Below are positions 33,621 to 42,113 of a stretch of 64,000 bases of DNA, piece by piece. The notes below the pieces were generated by a model. It did no database searches and was not told the DNA's origin. It worked only from the letters and a program-made list of their open reading frames with translations. The stretch is taken from the NCBI GenBank assembly GCA_029856145.1, contig JAHQWK010000001.1:529731-593730 (forward strand), given 5' to 3'. The translations under genes were made by a program, and so were the position numbers. The DNA is from Promethearchaeia archaeon (GTDB taxonomy: Archaea > Asgardarchaeota > Lokiarchaeia > Sigyniarchaeales > SOKP01). The number at the start of each line of letters is the position of its first letter. The stretch's first letter is position 1.

Positions 33621-34334
33621 ATGGAACCAATAGAAATTCTCAATGGCGTATTTAGCATATTATTTGTTGTAATTTCTTTGATTGTTGGTTTAACAATTAT
33701 AATTAAATATTTCGAGTATAAACAAAGAACTCTTTTATATTTTGGGATTACATGGATAGGATTAACCTCACCCTGGTTACCTAGCTCAATTTCATTTTTA
33801 AAAGCATTATTCACAGGGATTGGACTCACTCCTCCTATTTATTTTTTAATAGGAAACGTTGCGGCTCCAATTATATTAATAATTTGGATACTAGGCTTTA
33901 CAGATCTTAAATATAGGGATAAAAAAAAGATATTTGTTATTGTGTATGCAATAATTGGAGCTGCTTTTGAGATATATCTTATATATTTCATTTTGGTTGA
34001 TCCTAATGTTATTGGTGAAATATCTGGAATTCTTGATGTACAATACAAATCTGTTGCTTTAGTATATGCTCTTTTTATAGTTTTGAATTTGCTTATTCCC
34101 GGTATTTTGATTGCTAGAGAATCTATTAAATCAGAAGATAAAGAAATTAAACTAAAAGGAAGGTTTTTATTAGCAGCATTTATTTCCTGGACAATAGGAG
34201 CTATAATGGATGCTGCATTACAGCCAAATATTATAACATTAACAATCGCGAGATTAATACTTATCTCAAGTGCATTAGAGTTTTATACTGGTTTTCTATT
34301 GCCTGAGAAGGTTAAAAAAATCTTCTTAAAATAA
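33621..34334 (+). CDS. Seven-transmembrane hypothetical protein
   Basis: 237 residues, about seven helices (roughly 7-29, 36-60, 68-94, 103-127, 142-166, 180-198, 205-228). Short loops, N-terminus outside by charge (basic loops EYKQRT, KYRDKKK, SEDKEIKLKGR inside). The seven-helix layout recalls sensory 7TM proteins but no Schiff-base Lys in a retinal-type context was seen. Not recognised. Followed by a 13-T tract. Confidence 0.65.
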   Translation: MEPIEILNGVFSILFVVISLIVGLTIIIKYFEYKQRTLLYFGITWIGLTSPWLPSSISFLKALFTGIGLTPPIYFLIGNVAAPIILIIWILGFTDLKYRDKKKIFVIVYAIIGAAFEIYLIYFILVDPNVIGEISGILDVQYKSVALVYALFIVLNLLIPGILIARESIKSEDKEIKLKGRFLLAAFISWTIGAIMDAALQPNIITLTIARLILISSALEFYTGFLLPEKVKKIFLK

Positions 34335-34337
34335 AAC

Positions 34338-34350
34338 TTTTTTTTTTTTT
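34338..34350 (+). terminator. U-tract terminator, 13 T
   Basis: Run of 13 T residues directly after the stop of the seven-helix protein gene; archaeal-type terminator between convergent genes. Confidence 0.55.
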
Positions 34351-34387
34351 GAATAAAATGAAAATTATCATGTTATGATTATTAAGT

Positions 34388-34936
34388 TTATAAAATGAAT
34401 ATGGCTGCAACAACTACTGCTGCCCATTCGTCTTCTTCTCTAACAGTAGCATCAGCAGTAATGCTTTTTGTTTCAACTATTTTTCCTCCCATTTTAAACA
34501 CTTCCCTCTTTTCATCATAATTTAAATTGGGATCAAAAGGAATGCCAAGAGTAGTAGCTAGCATTTCTGCTGCTAAATCTTCAGCAATATCCCCCACTTT
34601 TTCTGGCTTAACGCCAAAAGAATGGTGCTCACTTAAATATCCATATTGTCCCTTATCAGAAGGTTTAGCAACACCAATAGAAGCACAAATCAATCGATTA
34701 TATTCATTAGACTCTTCTCTAGCCAAAACAGCAAAAATAACTTGACCAGGACGGAGTTGTTTTAGACCATCTTCTTTATTAGTTTCAATACAATATGGGG
34801 GTAAAATGGAAGAAACATTCACTATATTAAACTTTTCAATTCCAGCATCTCTAAGGGCTTCTTCGAAAGCAGTTAGCTTAGATTTATGAAATCCCTTACC
34901 TTTTACTAAGAAAACCTTTTTTGGGACTAATGACAT
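34388..34936 (-). CDS. pdaD: Pyruvoyl-dependent arginine decarboxylase
   Basis: 182 residues, near the usual 160-180. The proenzyme self-cleaves at the serine pair in NVSSILPP (between Ser42 and Ser43) to give the alpha chain with an N-terminal pyruvoyl group. Other family features: PGQVIFAVLAREESNE and GYLSEHHSFG. It makes agmatine from arginine, the first step of archaeal polyamine synthesis. Divergent from the deoxyhypusine synthase gene (333-bp spacer), a sensible neighbour since spermidine is the hypusine donor. Confidence 0.95.
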   Translation of the reverse strand: MSLVPKKVFLVKGKGFHKSKLTAFEEALRDAGIEKFNIVNVSSILPPYCIETNKEDGLKQLRPGQVIFAVLAREESNEYNRLICASIGVAKPSDKGQYGYLSEHHSFGVKPEKVGDIAEDLAAEMLATTLGIPFDPNLNYDEKREVFKMGGKIVETKSITADATVREEDEWAAVVVAAIFIL

Positions 34937-35269
34937 TACTTTATCATTATTTCTTTATATTATTTGATTATGGATTTAATATTTAAAGTTGTATTTAAAA
35001 TTATTTGAAACTTAAATAATACATTAAAATTTTTGACGTTTAAATTAGAAATATTCTGCCTAATTAAATAATATAATGCTAATTCTCTATAATATAATAA
35101 AATAGGTTATTAAAAAGAATTAAAATGATGAATTAAAGAATTTTTTAAAGTTTTATATAAAATATACTCAAATAAAGGTTCTATTTTAGATATAATACTA
35201 CTAATTCAAGACTTTTTAAAAAAATTCAAAAAGATCATTTTAAAATTATTAAAACATTTAATTTTATTT
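34937..35269. other. Spacer between pdaD and deoxyhypusine synthase genes
   Basis: 333 bp of very AT-rich DNA between divergent genes. No ORF. TATA-like TTTTATATAAAATATAC at 35151-35167 may serve the rightward gene. Nothing else seen. Confidence 0.5.
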
Positions 35270-36259
35270 ATGAAAATCCCTCAAAAAGAAGATTTTTTAA
35301 TAAAAAAAGTTAAGCCTTTCAATCCAAAAAATGTAAAGAATATAAATAATCTTTTGACAGCTCTTAAAGATTGTGGTTTCCAAGGAAGAAATCTAGGTTT
35401 TGCTCTTGATATCTTAGAAAAAATGGTTTCTAATAAAAATTGTTTGACTGTGTTAACTCTAAGTGGGGCAATGGTTCCTGCGGGTATGGGAGAACTAATT
35501 TCGGTATTAATGGAATATAATTTAATTGATATATTAATAAGTACGGGAGCTAACCTTATACATGACTTAGTAGACGCTGTAAGTAATGTAGGACACTATT
35601 TGGGAAGTCTTAATGTTGATGATGATGAATTATTTAAGCATCGAATAAATAGAATTTATGATATCTTCCTTCCTGAAGAAAATTATGATAAAGCTGACAT
35701 AAAATTATTGGAAATTATTCAATCCTCATTTGAAGAGAAAAAAATTCAAATCACACCTTCAGAATTTCTACAAAAAATTGGTAGTAAACTATCAGCAGAG
35801 TGCATTCTTTCAATGGCAGCTAAAAAAAACATACCCATATTTGTGCCAGCCTTTTCAGACTCAGAGTTAGCTTTGAAACTTATAAAATATGATCTTTATG
35901 AAGGATATGACTTTCAATTTGATATCTTAGGGGATGTGAAAAAGTTTGGGGATATTGTCAGGAATTATAAAGAATATGGAACCCTAATAGTAGGTGGGGG
36001 GGTTCCACGAAATTGGGCTCAACAAATATTTCCTATGTTGGATCAATTCGATAAAATAGAGAAAATGGGATATAATTATTCAGTTCGTATTCACACAGCA
36101 ATGGAGTACGATGGTGGGCTTTCAGGAAGTACATTTTCAGAAGCGAAGTCATGGGGTAAATATTCTTTAGAGTCAAAACATATAAGTGTATGGTGTGATG
36201 CTACTATAGCTTTACCAATTTTAATCACTGGTTTATTACAGCGGTTAAAAATTATTTAA
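35270..36259 (+). CDS. dys: Deoxyhypusine synthase family protein
   Basis: 329 residues, usual size. NAD- and spermidine-dependent enzyme that puts the aminobutyl group on a Lys of aIF5A. Motifs: LSGAMVPAGMGELI, STGANLIHDLVDA, IVGGGVPRNWAQQ and the active-site segment SEAKSWGKYS, whose Lys297 matches the catalytic Lys of eukaryotic enzymes (SWGKI). Homospermidine synthase-type relatives exist, but the intact catalytic Lys and the pdaD neighbour favour hypusine synthesis. ATG at 35270; no gene for aIF5A in the window. Confidence 0.9.
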   Translation: MKIPQKEDFLIKKVKPFNPKNVKNINNLLTALKDCGFQGRNLGFALDILEKMVSNKNCLTVLTLSGAMVPAGMGELISVLMEYNLIDILISTGANLIHDLVDAVSNVGHYLGSLNVDDDELFKHRINRIYDIFLPEENYDKADIKLLEIIQSSFEEKKIQITPSEFLQKIGSKLSAECILSMAAKKNIPIFVPAFSDSELALKLIKYDLYEGYDFQFDILGDVKKFGDIVRNYKEYGTLIVGGGVPRNWAQQIFPMLDQFDKIEKMGYNYSVRIHTAMEYDGGLSGSTFSEAKSWGKYSLESKHISVWCDATIALPILITGLLQRLKII

Positions 36260-36596
36260 TATTATTTAATTATCTATTTTATCAATAAATATTTTAATGC
36301 TGCTTTCTTTAGTACTTATCACGTTTATAAATAATTGAAATACTTTCGAGAATTAAAAAGAATCTTTAATTAAAATAAACTGGACTATTTTTTAATTAAT
36401 AAAAATTAGATAATCAAATTCTCATTAATAAAAATCTTCAGTTTTAAATTTTACTCATATTAAATCAATTTTTTAAACTTTAGTAGTTGTTATTGAAATT
36501 AGAAACATTTAAATATAGTATAAGTCTTATATCGTATTTGAAAATATACAATAATTTTAATCTATTATAAACAAGAAAAGAATAGAGGTTAGAAAA
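36260..36596. other. AT-rich spacer upstream of the acidic micro-gene
   Basis: No coding frame. TATA-like ATTTAAATATAG (about 36508-36519) precedes the micro-gene by about 80 bp; the rest shows nothing recognisable. Confidence 0.4.
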
Positions 36597-36731
36597 ATGA
36601 ATTCAAACAAAAAGAGTTGGAAGAAAAAATTCGAGGAAGAAGATGAATGGGAAGAAGACGTAGAATATGATGATGATGAGGGTATAGATGAAGATTGGGA
36701 AGATTATGAAGAAATTGAACTAGATAATTAA
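36597..36731 (+). CDS. Very acidic 44-residue protein
   Basis: ATG 36597 to TAA 36731. It begins MNSNKKSWKKKFEEEDEWEE and continues with an almost unbroken Asp/Glu run holding three spaced Trp residues (8, 18, 34), each in a charged context. An AGAGG ribosome binding site lies 10 bp upstream and a TATA-like element farther up. Short acidic tails of this kind bind basic partners (for example DNA mimics or ribosome/histone chaperones), but no family is recognised. Strong base bias for GAA/GAT codons, isolated in a 655-bp gap. Confidence 0.65.
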   Translation: MNSNKKSWKKKFEEEDEWEEDVEYDDDEGIDEDWEDYEEIELDN

Positions 36732-36914
36732 TAGATGACTTCAGAATAGCTTTAAATTTGTTTCATTTCATCTGAAACCTTGAAAATGCATAAATAAGTC
36801 AATTTTATTTCGTCGCTATTTAATTTTTATAAATTAAAAATTTAATCATCTTATAACTAAAGATGATTTTATATTAAAGGAAGAACATAATATATAAAAA
36901 TAATTTAGTTAATA
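36732..36914. other. Spacer between the acidic micro-gene and the PLP-enzyme gene
   Basis: About 180 bp, AT-rich, convergent genes on both sides. No structure seen beyond A/T runs. Confidence 0.4.
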
Positions 36915-38213
36915 TTAAGCATCTTCTAATTTTATTACACTATTTAATTCTGTAAACGCTTTCTTTTGTTTTTGGTCATCAAGTAAACAATCTGTAACCT
37001 TCCAAAATCTATATTCATGGTTTAGATAAGCTGGACAGTCTTCTCTAATCTCTTTCTGGCAATCGGTTATTTGCCAGCATTGAAAACTAACCTCTTCAAA
37101 AAATTTATGAAATCCCTTTGGTAAGTTTTTATATTTAAAATTAGTTTTTTTAAGATATATGTCCAAATCGTTTGAATTATAAGTATTCCAAAATAATACT
37201 TTTTTAGATTTGTTTTCCTCTTGTTTGATAAAATCAAACATTGCTGCCATCGCTTTTCCAGTATATGTTGTGTCTAAGTTAAATCCTTTTTCTTTCCCTT
37301 CTAAATCAAATACAATATCTACCGCATTTTGACTTTTTATTGTTTTGATGCCATATCCAGAACCTAAATAGCCTTCTATTAATTTAAAATCATTTTGAGA
37401 AATCTTGATCTTAGGGAAGCTCTTATCTCTCTTACTTAAGTATTTAAGAGCTTTATTAGCATTTCTAGTTAAATTGGAAACATTAGCAAGAAAACTTCTA
37501 TATACTGCTACAGCATAGACTTTAGTTTTTAAGCTTAATAATTTACATCCTGCTACTAATCCTGCTGCTGTTCCTGTAGTACCTCCTGCTACAAATATAA
37601 CATCAGGTTCGGGGATTTGGCCTTTTTTAATTTGCTCACTTAGCTCCAAAATTGCTTCTATAAAGCCAACTATTCCTAAAGGAGTACCTCTACCAAATAA
37701 AGGACTTCCCCCTGGAAGTATAAAATCGTATTTACGGTGGAAAATCCAGAAAAATAAAGTTTTAATAAATGTACTTACATCAGTTTTACTAAGATGTAAA
37801 TTTGCTCCAAAATAATCATATAAAAATAATGAACGTTGGACATGCCAAGTAAGAGGTTGATTAAAAAGAAATAAATCACATTTTAAAGGAGGATTTAAAT
37901 TATTACATAGAGCTACACAAGCCAAACCATGGTTAGTTCCAATGCCTCCAGAAGTTACAATAGCCTTTTTCTTTTTCTTATTAATTACATTTCCAAAGAT
38001 AAATTCAAATTTCCTTAGTTTATTTCCTCCATAAATTTGATGATTTTTATCATCCCTCTTAATGAATAATTGCCCTTTATGAAAATTAAAATGTTTTTCT
38101 AATTCAATTAATCTCTCCACAGGAGTTGGGAAATTAGTAAGTAGAGGGATCCAAGGCACTTTATCCTTCAGATTCGGAAACATTTTAAATAATAGTGGTT
38201 CTCTTTGCTCCAT
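36915..38213 (-). CDS. PLP-dependent enzyme of the ACC deaminase/D-cysteine desulfhydrase family with Cys-rich tail
   Basis: 432 residues. Fold-type II PLP enzyme: Schiff-base Lys65 in QIYGGNKLRK, the TSGGIGTNHGLA phosphate loop and FVAGGTTGTAAGL. Family members open 1-aminocyclopropane-1-carboxylate or remove H2S from D-cysteine; which one cannot be told. About 60 residues at the C-terminus are extra: CWQITDCQKEIREDCPAY followed by a degenerate repeat RFWKVTDCLLDD. That Cys-containing tail is not needed for the fold and suggests metal binding or redox control. Operon with the crotonase gene upstream is possible (62 bp). Confidence 0.8.
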   Translation of the reverse strand: MEQREPLLFKMFPNLKDKVPWIPLLTNFPTPVERLIELEKHFNFHKGQLFIKRDDKNHQIYGGNKLRKFEFIFGNVINKKKKKAIVTSGGIGTNHGLACVALCNNLNPPLKCDLFLFNQPLTWHVQRSLFLYDYFGANLHLSKTDVSTFIKTLFFWIFHRKYDFILPGGSPLFGRGTPLGIVGFIEAILELSEQIKKGQIPEPDVIFVAGGTTGTAAGLVAGCKLLSLKTKVYAVAVYRSFLANVSNLTRNANKALKYLSKRDKSFPKIKISQNDFKLIEGYLGSGYGIKTIKSQNAVDIVFDLEGKEKGFNLDTTYTGKAMAAMFDFIKQEENKSKKVLFWNTYNSNDLDIYLKKTNFKYKNLPKGFHKFFEEVSFQCWQITDCQKEIREDCPAYLNHEYRFWKVTDCLLDDQKQKKAFTELNSVIKLEDA

Positions 38214-38275
38214 ATTTTATAAAATATTGAATTAATAAAAAAATTTTATAAAATGAAATAATAGAGAATGAAGAC

Positions 38276-39055
38276 CTATAATCTTTTATTTTTATCTTTG
38301 ACAAATTTTTCAAGTCTTCTCTTAAGATCATCAGATTGACCCGTTAAGATCATGACACGTAATTCTTTAGCTAGAACTGATTCAATAGAAGCATCTTGAT
38401 TCTCATTTATTAGTTTTTTTGCCCATTTAAGAGCAAGATGATCTTTTTGTACTATTGTATTAGCTGTACGTTTAAGAATCCTTCTTAAACCCTCTAGTTT
38501 ACAGACTTGATTCACTAATCCTATCTTGAGGGCTTCTTCGGCATCAATTTCAGAGCCTAAATACATTAGTTGCTTAGCTCTTCCCTCGCCAATAATTCTG
38601 GGCAATAGTTTGGTAGAGGCATTAGAAAAAAAAAGCCCTACTCCTAACTCTGGGAGCATTATTCGCGTATTATTAGCAGCAATTCTTAAATCACAATATA
38701 AAAGTTGCTCAAACCCTCCACCTATCACCCAACCGTGAAGACCAGCAACTATAATACCTGAATGTGAAATCATTACTCTTGTTAGATCTTGAAAAGCCTT
38801 TAAAAATTCAACTGCTTCTACCATACGATTTTTATTAGTGAGTAAATCATATCCATATTTTAAATCTGCACCTACGGTAAAGTCTTTACCATTAGCTGAA
38901 TAAATAATACAAATATCATTATTTTCAGCACTTTCATTAAAAGCATTAATAATTTCTTTAAGAGTATCTAAATCTATTGCATTTCTTTTCTCAGATTTAT
39001 TTAAGGTAATTTTTCCAATATCACCTTCTTTTTCATATAATACAATATTTTCCAT
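38276..39055 (-). CDS. Enoyl-CoA hydratase/isomerase family protein
   Basis: 259 residues, typical crotonase. GKDFTVGADLKYG provides the oxyanion-hole strand, HGWVIGGGFEQLLYCDLRIA the second oxyanion hole and first catalytic Glu position, and LPELGVGLFF the second Glu. Acts on CoA thioesters in fatty or amino acid breakdown. The catalytic Glu pair looks intact. No acyl-CoA dehydrogenase or thiolase gene is nearby, so the pathway is unclear. Same strand as the MBL-fold gene upstream (48-bp gap) and the PLP enzyme downstream. Confidence 0.92.
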   Translation of the reverse strand: MENIVLYEKEGDIGKITLNKSEKRNAIDLDTLKEIINAFNESAENNDICIIYSANGKDFTVGADLKYGYDLLTNKNRMVEAVEFLKAFQDLTRVMISHSGIIVAGLHGWVIGGGFEQLLYCDLRIAANNTRIMLPELGVGLFFSNASTKLLPRIIGEGRAKQLMYLGSEIDAEEALKIGLVNQVCKLEGLRRILKRTANTIVQKDHLALKWAKKLINENQDASIESVLAKELRVMILTGQSDDLKRRLEKFVKDKNKRL

Positions 39056-39103
39056 ATTCAGACCTCCATTTATGAATGTGTAAAATTCTCTAAATCGTAA
39101 ATT

Positions 39104-40006
39104 CTATCTTAAAACATATCCATTTCCTTTTTGTTTTATTTTTCTATTTTTAATGAGTTTATCAAAATGCTTTTGGATCATTATCATTTCTGCAATAATT
39201 TCATATTCCTTGAATTGACTATAATTTTTATAAATAATATTTTTCCTTTTAAAATCTATTATCTTTTTCGGATTGGTTTCAGAAAAATAGGATAAAATCC
39301 GTTCATCTCGTTGATAAATTATTGATTTATATTTACTCAGTTCTTCTTTTATTACTTTTTCACCTTCAATTATTCCTCTATGACCTGTAACAGCCGTTCT
39401 TATATCAAATTCATTTAATTTATTAAGTGATTCTTCAAAATCACTTAAATTTGAGTCAATACCAGCATAAAAAACAAAATTAGTTAAATCAATATCCGCT
39501 AAAAATGCTATTTTAGAATTCAATTCTAAAAATGCACAATGACCGGCTGTATGCCCAGGAGTATGAATAACTCTTATATTAAAATCGTTCCCAACTTTAA
39601 TAATTTGATTATCCTCTAGAAGAGTATCAATTTTAGTGTTCTCAAGTTTTAAACCTTCCATAAGCCATTCAAATTCTTCTTCTGATGGAGAATTAGAGAT
39701 TCCATAAAACTCATTAAATTTACTAACATTTTCTATCAGGAATTTATCTTTTGAATGAATATGAAACTTTGCATAAGGTAATAATCTATTACCTGAAGTA
39801 TGATCTTCATGCCAATGTGAAAGTAATACATTATTTATAGGATAAATTCTTTTAAGTTTTCTTAAAAGCCTACTAGAAATACCTGTGTCTATTAAAAAAT
39901 CATCTATTAGTAAAGAATGTGAATAAGGATATTTACCATATCTAGCTCCTTTTATGAAAACTATTTTCTTATACTCTTCTGAAATAGGTTGTATAAAATG
40001 CTTCAT
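39104..40006 (-). CDS. Metallo-beta-lactamase-fold hydrolase
   Basis: 300 residues. The dinuclear zinc motif HWHEDH (H64, H66, D68, H69), the third ligand His in VIHTPGHTAGH, the bridging Asp in FLADIDLT, and VTGHRG near the end are all present. A C-terminal helical segment (about 215-300) follows, similar to the group with LACTB2-like hydrolase folds. Substrate could be a thioester, lactone or nucleic acid. First of a possible three-gene run with crotonase and PLP enzyme. Confidence 0.9.
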   Translation of the reverse strand: MKHFIQPISEEYKKIVFIKGARYGKYPYSHSLLIDDFLIDTGISSRLLRKLKRIYPINNVLLSHWHEDHTSGNRLLPYAKFHIHSKDKFLIENVSKFNEFYGISNSPSEEEFEWLMEGLKLENTKIDTLLEDNQIIKVGNDFNIRVIHTPGHTAGHCAFLELNSKIAFLADIDLTNFVFYAGIDSNLSDFEESLNKLNEFDIRTAVTGHRGIIEGEKVIKEELSKYKSIIYQRDERILSYFSETNPKKIIDFKRKNIIYKNYSQFKEYEIIAEMIMIQKHFDKLIKNRKIKQKGNGYVLR

Positions 40007-40096
40007 TACAATCTAAATTAAATTATTGTACTTTTTAATGATTGGTAAAAACATGAAATTAAGATAATAATAATTTGAATCGAAGGGTTTGAAAAA

Positions 40097-40261
40097 ATGT
40101 ATTATTATTGTCCTAATTGTGCTTCAATGAAAATGCCAAAAGTCTTAAATTATTTTCCACCTAAAACGGTAAGATGCTTAAATTGTGGATATATTAACGT
40201 AGAAACTAAATTTATAAAAGAACATCAACAGAAATTCGCACAACTTCATTACTCTCATTGA
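40097..40261 (+). CDS. Small zinc-finger protein, 54 residues
   Basis: Begins MYYYCPNCASMKMPKVLNYF and continues with CLNCG, giving two CxxC knuckles 18 residues apart: a zinc-ribbon fold. The C-terminal part is helical and charged (FIKEHQQKFAQLHYSH). Placed in the gap between the MBL gene and ProRS. Archaeal small zinc-ribbon proteins of this type often join transcription or ribosome complexes; no specific role visible. 'aagggtttgaaaaa' upstream is a weak ribosome binding site. Confidence 0.55.
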   Translation: MYYYCPNCASMKMPKVLNYFPPKTVRCLNCGYINVETKFIKEHQQKFAQLHYSH

Positions 40262-40306
40262 AGCTCTAATATTTTCTATTTTTTTTTGAATTTATTGTAT
40301 TTAGAA

Positions 40307-40483
40307 TTACTTCAAAGCGTAATAACAGCGTTTAGGTGAATAAACTTTTCCTTCTTCCCTTAATTCTTTTATTATTTTCGATACTTCCTTCGATTCAACA
40401 CCAGTTTGCTCAGCAATTTCACCAGGACGTAAAGGCTTATCAGTACTTTTAAATACGGTTAAAACTTTTTCTCTTGCACCCAT
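40307..40483 (-). CDS. Small winged-helix DNA-binding protein, 58 residues
   Basis: Begins MGAREKVLTVFKSTDKPLRP and contains GEIAEQTGVESKEVSKIIKE and EGKVYSPKRCYY, the classic order helix, helix, recognition helix and wing of a MarR/ArsR-like winged helix. Closely resembles the short archaeal wHTH regulators of about 60 residues. Tail to tail with the zinc-finger gene; 100 bp downstream of proS on the same strand, so the two might form one unit. Regulation targets unknown. Confidence 0.8.
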   Translation of the reverse strand: MGAREKVLTVFKSTDKPLRPGEIAEQTGVESKEVSKIIKELREEGKVYSPKRCYYALK

Positions 40484-40582
40484 AATTCATCAAATTTTTA
40501 TGTAATGTGAATAAAGTAATTTATCTTCCTATTTATAAAATTATTTTATATTTAAAAATAAAAACTCAATATATATGATAAA

Positions 40583-42058
40583 TTAGTATGCTTTCGCAAT
40601 ATATACAGTACATCCAGCAGGTTTCTCACATATTAAACATGTTGCAAATTCATGTTTTTCTTCATCAACTCGTTTTCCACGGACACCTCCTCCAATTTCT
40701 TTTTCAACCACTTCAGCACAATGATATGCATTCATATCAATTGAACAGAAACCACAGCAGACTATTTTCCCCTGTTCAATTGCTTCTTTAGCAGAATCTT
40801 TTTCATAGCATAACTCAACTTGAGATTCAAAGTCAATTAATGATTTTTTTTTAATTTCTTTTGTGTAGTTCTGAGCAATCTCATTAACTTTCTTTTCTAA
40901 TTCTTTTTCTTTCACAATAAATTTCTTACTATCATGTCTCTTTATTATAACTAATTGACCCTTTTCGATATCTCTAGGACCTATTTCAATTCTGATTGGA
41001 ACTCCACGTAATTCCCAATAATAAAATTTACTTCCAGCAGATTCATCTGACTCATCGAGTTTAACAGTATATTTGTCTTTTAAGATTTCAAAAATTTCTT
41101 TAGCTTTAGCTAAAATCGGTTCCTCTTTTCCTTTAAACAAAATAGGAATGATAACAATCTGAACTGGAGCCAGATCAAAAGGTAAGACTAAACCATTGTC
41201 ATCTCCCAAATACGCAATCATAGCTCCATAATTCCTACTCTGAGCAGGACCATAACAAGTTTGATAACCATATTTCTCTTTCCCATCAGTGTCCACGAAC
41301 TTTACATCAAATGGTTTTGAAAAGTTTTGACCTAAAAGGTGTGTTGAAGGTAATTGTAGAACTTTTCCTGAACCCATTAGAGCATCAGCTGCATATGTAT
41401 GAACAGCTCCTGGGAATTTATCCCATTCTGGTCTCTGAAAAAAGATGATAGGAATACAGCATTCATCTTGAAGAATTTGATAAGTTGTTTCCATATCCTC
41501 TTTAACCTGCTCCATTGCTCCTTCCATAGTAGCAAATACATTGTGCGATTCAATCCAATGAAATTCTCTTGCTCTAAAGAAAGGTCTTGTCATTTTTCCC
41601 TCATATCTCCAAACTTGACATGATAAATATCTCTTAAATGGTAGATCTTTATAACTTCTAATCCATAAAGCATACATCTTATAAAGGGCGGTTTCACTTG
41701 TGGGACGTAATGCCAAACGTTCAGACAATTTACCAGAACTCCCCGCTTCGGTAACCCAAAATACTTCAGGAGAGAATCCCTTAACATGTTGAGCTTCTAA
41801 TAAAAAATTAGATTCAGGAATAAGAGAAGGCATTGTTAAAGGGAGATGATCTTTTGCTTCTAGTAAATCTTCTGTTTTTTTATACATCTTTCTAATTGTG
41901 AGGGTCGCCCATTCTCTATAAACAACAAACCCCTTGATATTATATCTAATATCTGCTAATTCTGCTTTATTAATTATTTCGGTATACCACGCTGAAAAAT
42001 CATCTTTTTTCGAAACTGTGATTCCCGTAATAGGAGCTTCTTTTTTCTTTTTAGCCAT
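40583..42058 (-). CDS. proS: Prolyl-tRNA synthetase (archaeal/eukaryal type)
   Basis: 491 residues, usual length for the class without the bacterial insertion domain. Class II motif 2/3 regions: FRAREFHWIESHNVF and the proline pocket; anticodon-binding domain (about 280-380) with FDLAPVQIVIIPI; C-terminal zinc-binding domain with CCGFCSI...CAEVVEKEIGGGVRGKR...FATCLICEKPAGCTVYIAKAY, ending in the conserved Tyr. Charges tRNA-Pro. ATG at 42058, ribosome binding site GATGATT-type upstream. Confidence 0.97.
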   Translation of the reverse strand: MAKKKKEAPITGITVSKKDDFSAWYTEIINKAELADIRYNIKGFVVYREWATLTIRKMYKKTEDLLEAKDHLPLTMPSLIPESNFLLEAQHVKGFSPEVFWVTEAGSSGKLSERLALRPTSETALYKMYALWIRSYKDLPFKRYLSCQVWRYEGKMTRPFFRAREFHWIESHNVFATMEGAMEQVKEDMETTYQILQDECCIPIIFFQRPEWDKFPGAVHTYAADALMGSGKVLQLPSTHLLGQNFSKPFDVKFVDTDGKEKYGYQTCYGPAQSRNYGAMIAYLGDDNGLVLPFDLAPVQIVIIPILFKGKEEPILAKAKEIFEILKDKYTVKLDESDESAGSKFYYWELRGVPIRIEIGPRDIEKGQLVIIKRHDSKKFIVKEKELEKKVNEIAQNYTKEIKKKSLIDFESQVELCYEKDSAKEAIEQGKIVCCGFCSIDMNAYHCAEVVEKEIGGGVRGKRVDEEKHEFATCLICEKPAGCTVYIAKAY

Positions 42059-42113
42059 AGAAAATCATCAAATATAATATTTAAAAAATTATATATTTTA
42101 TCCTTGCTTCTGG

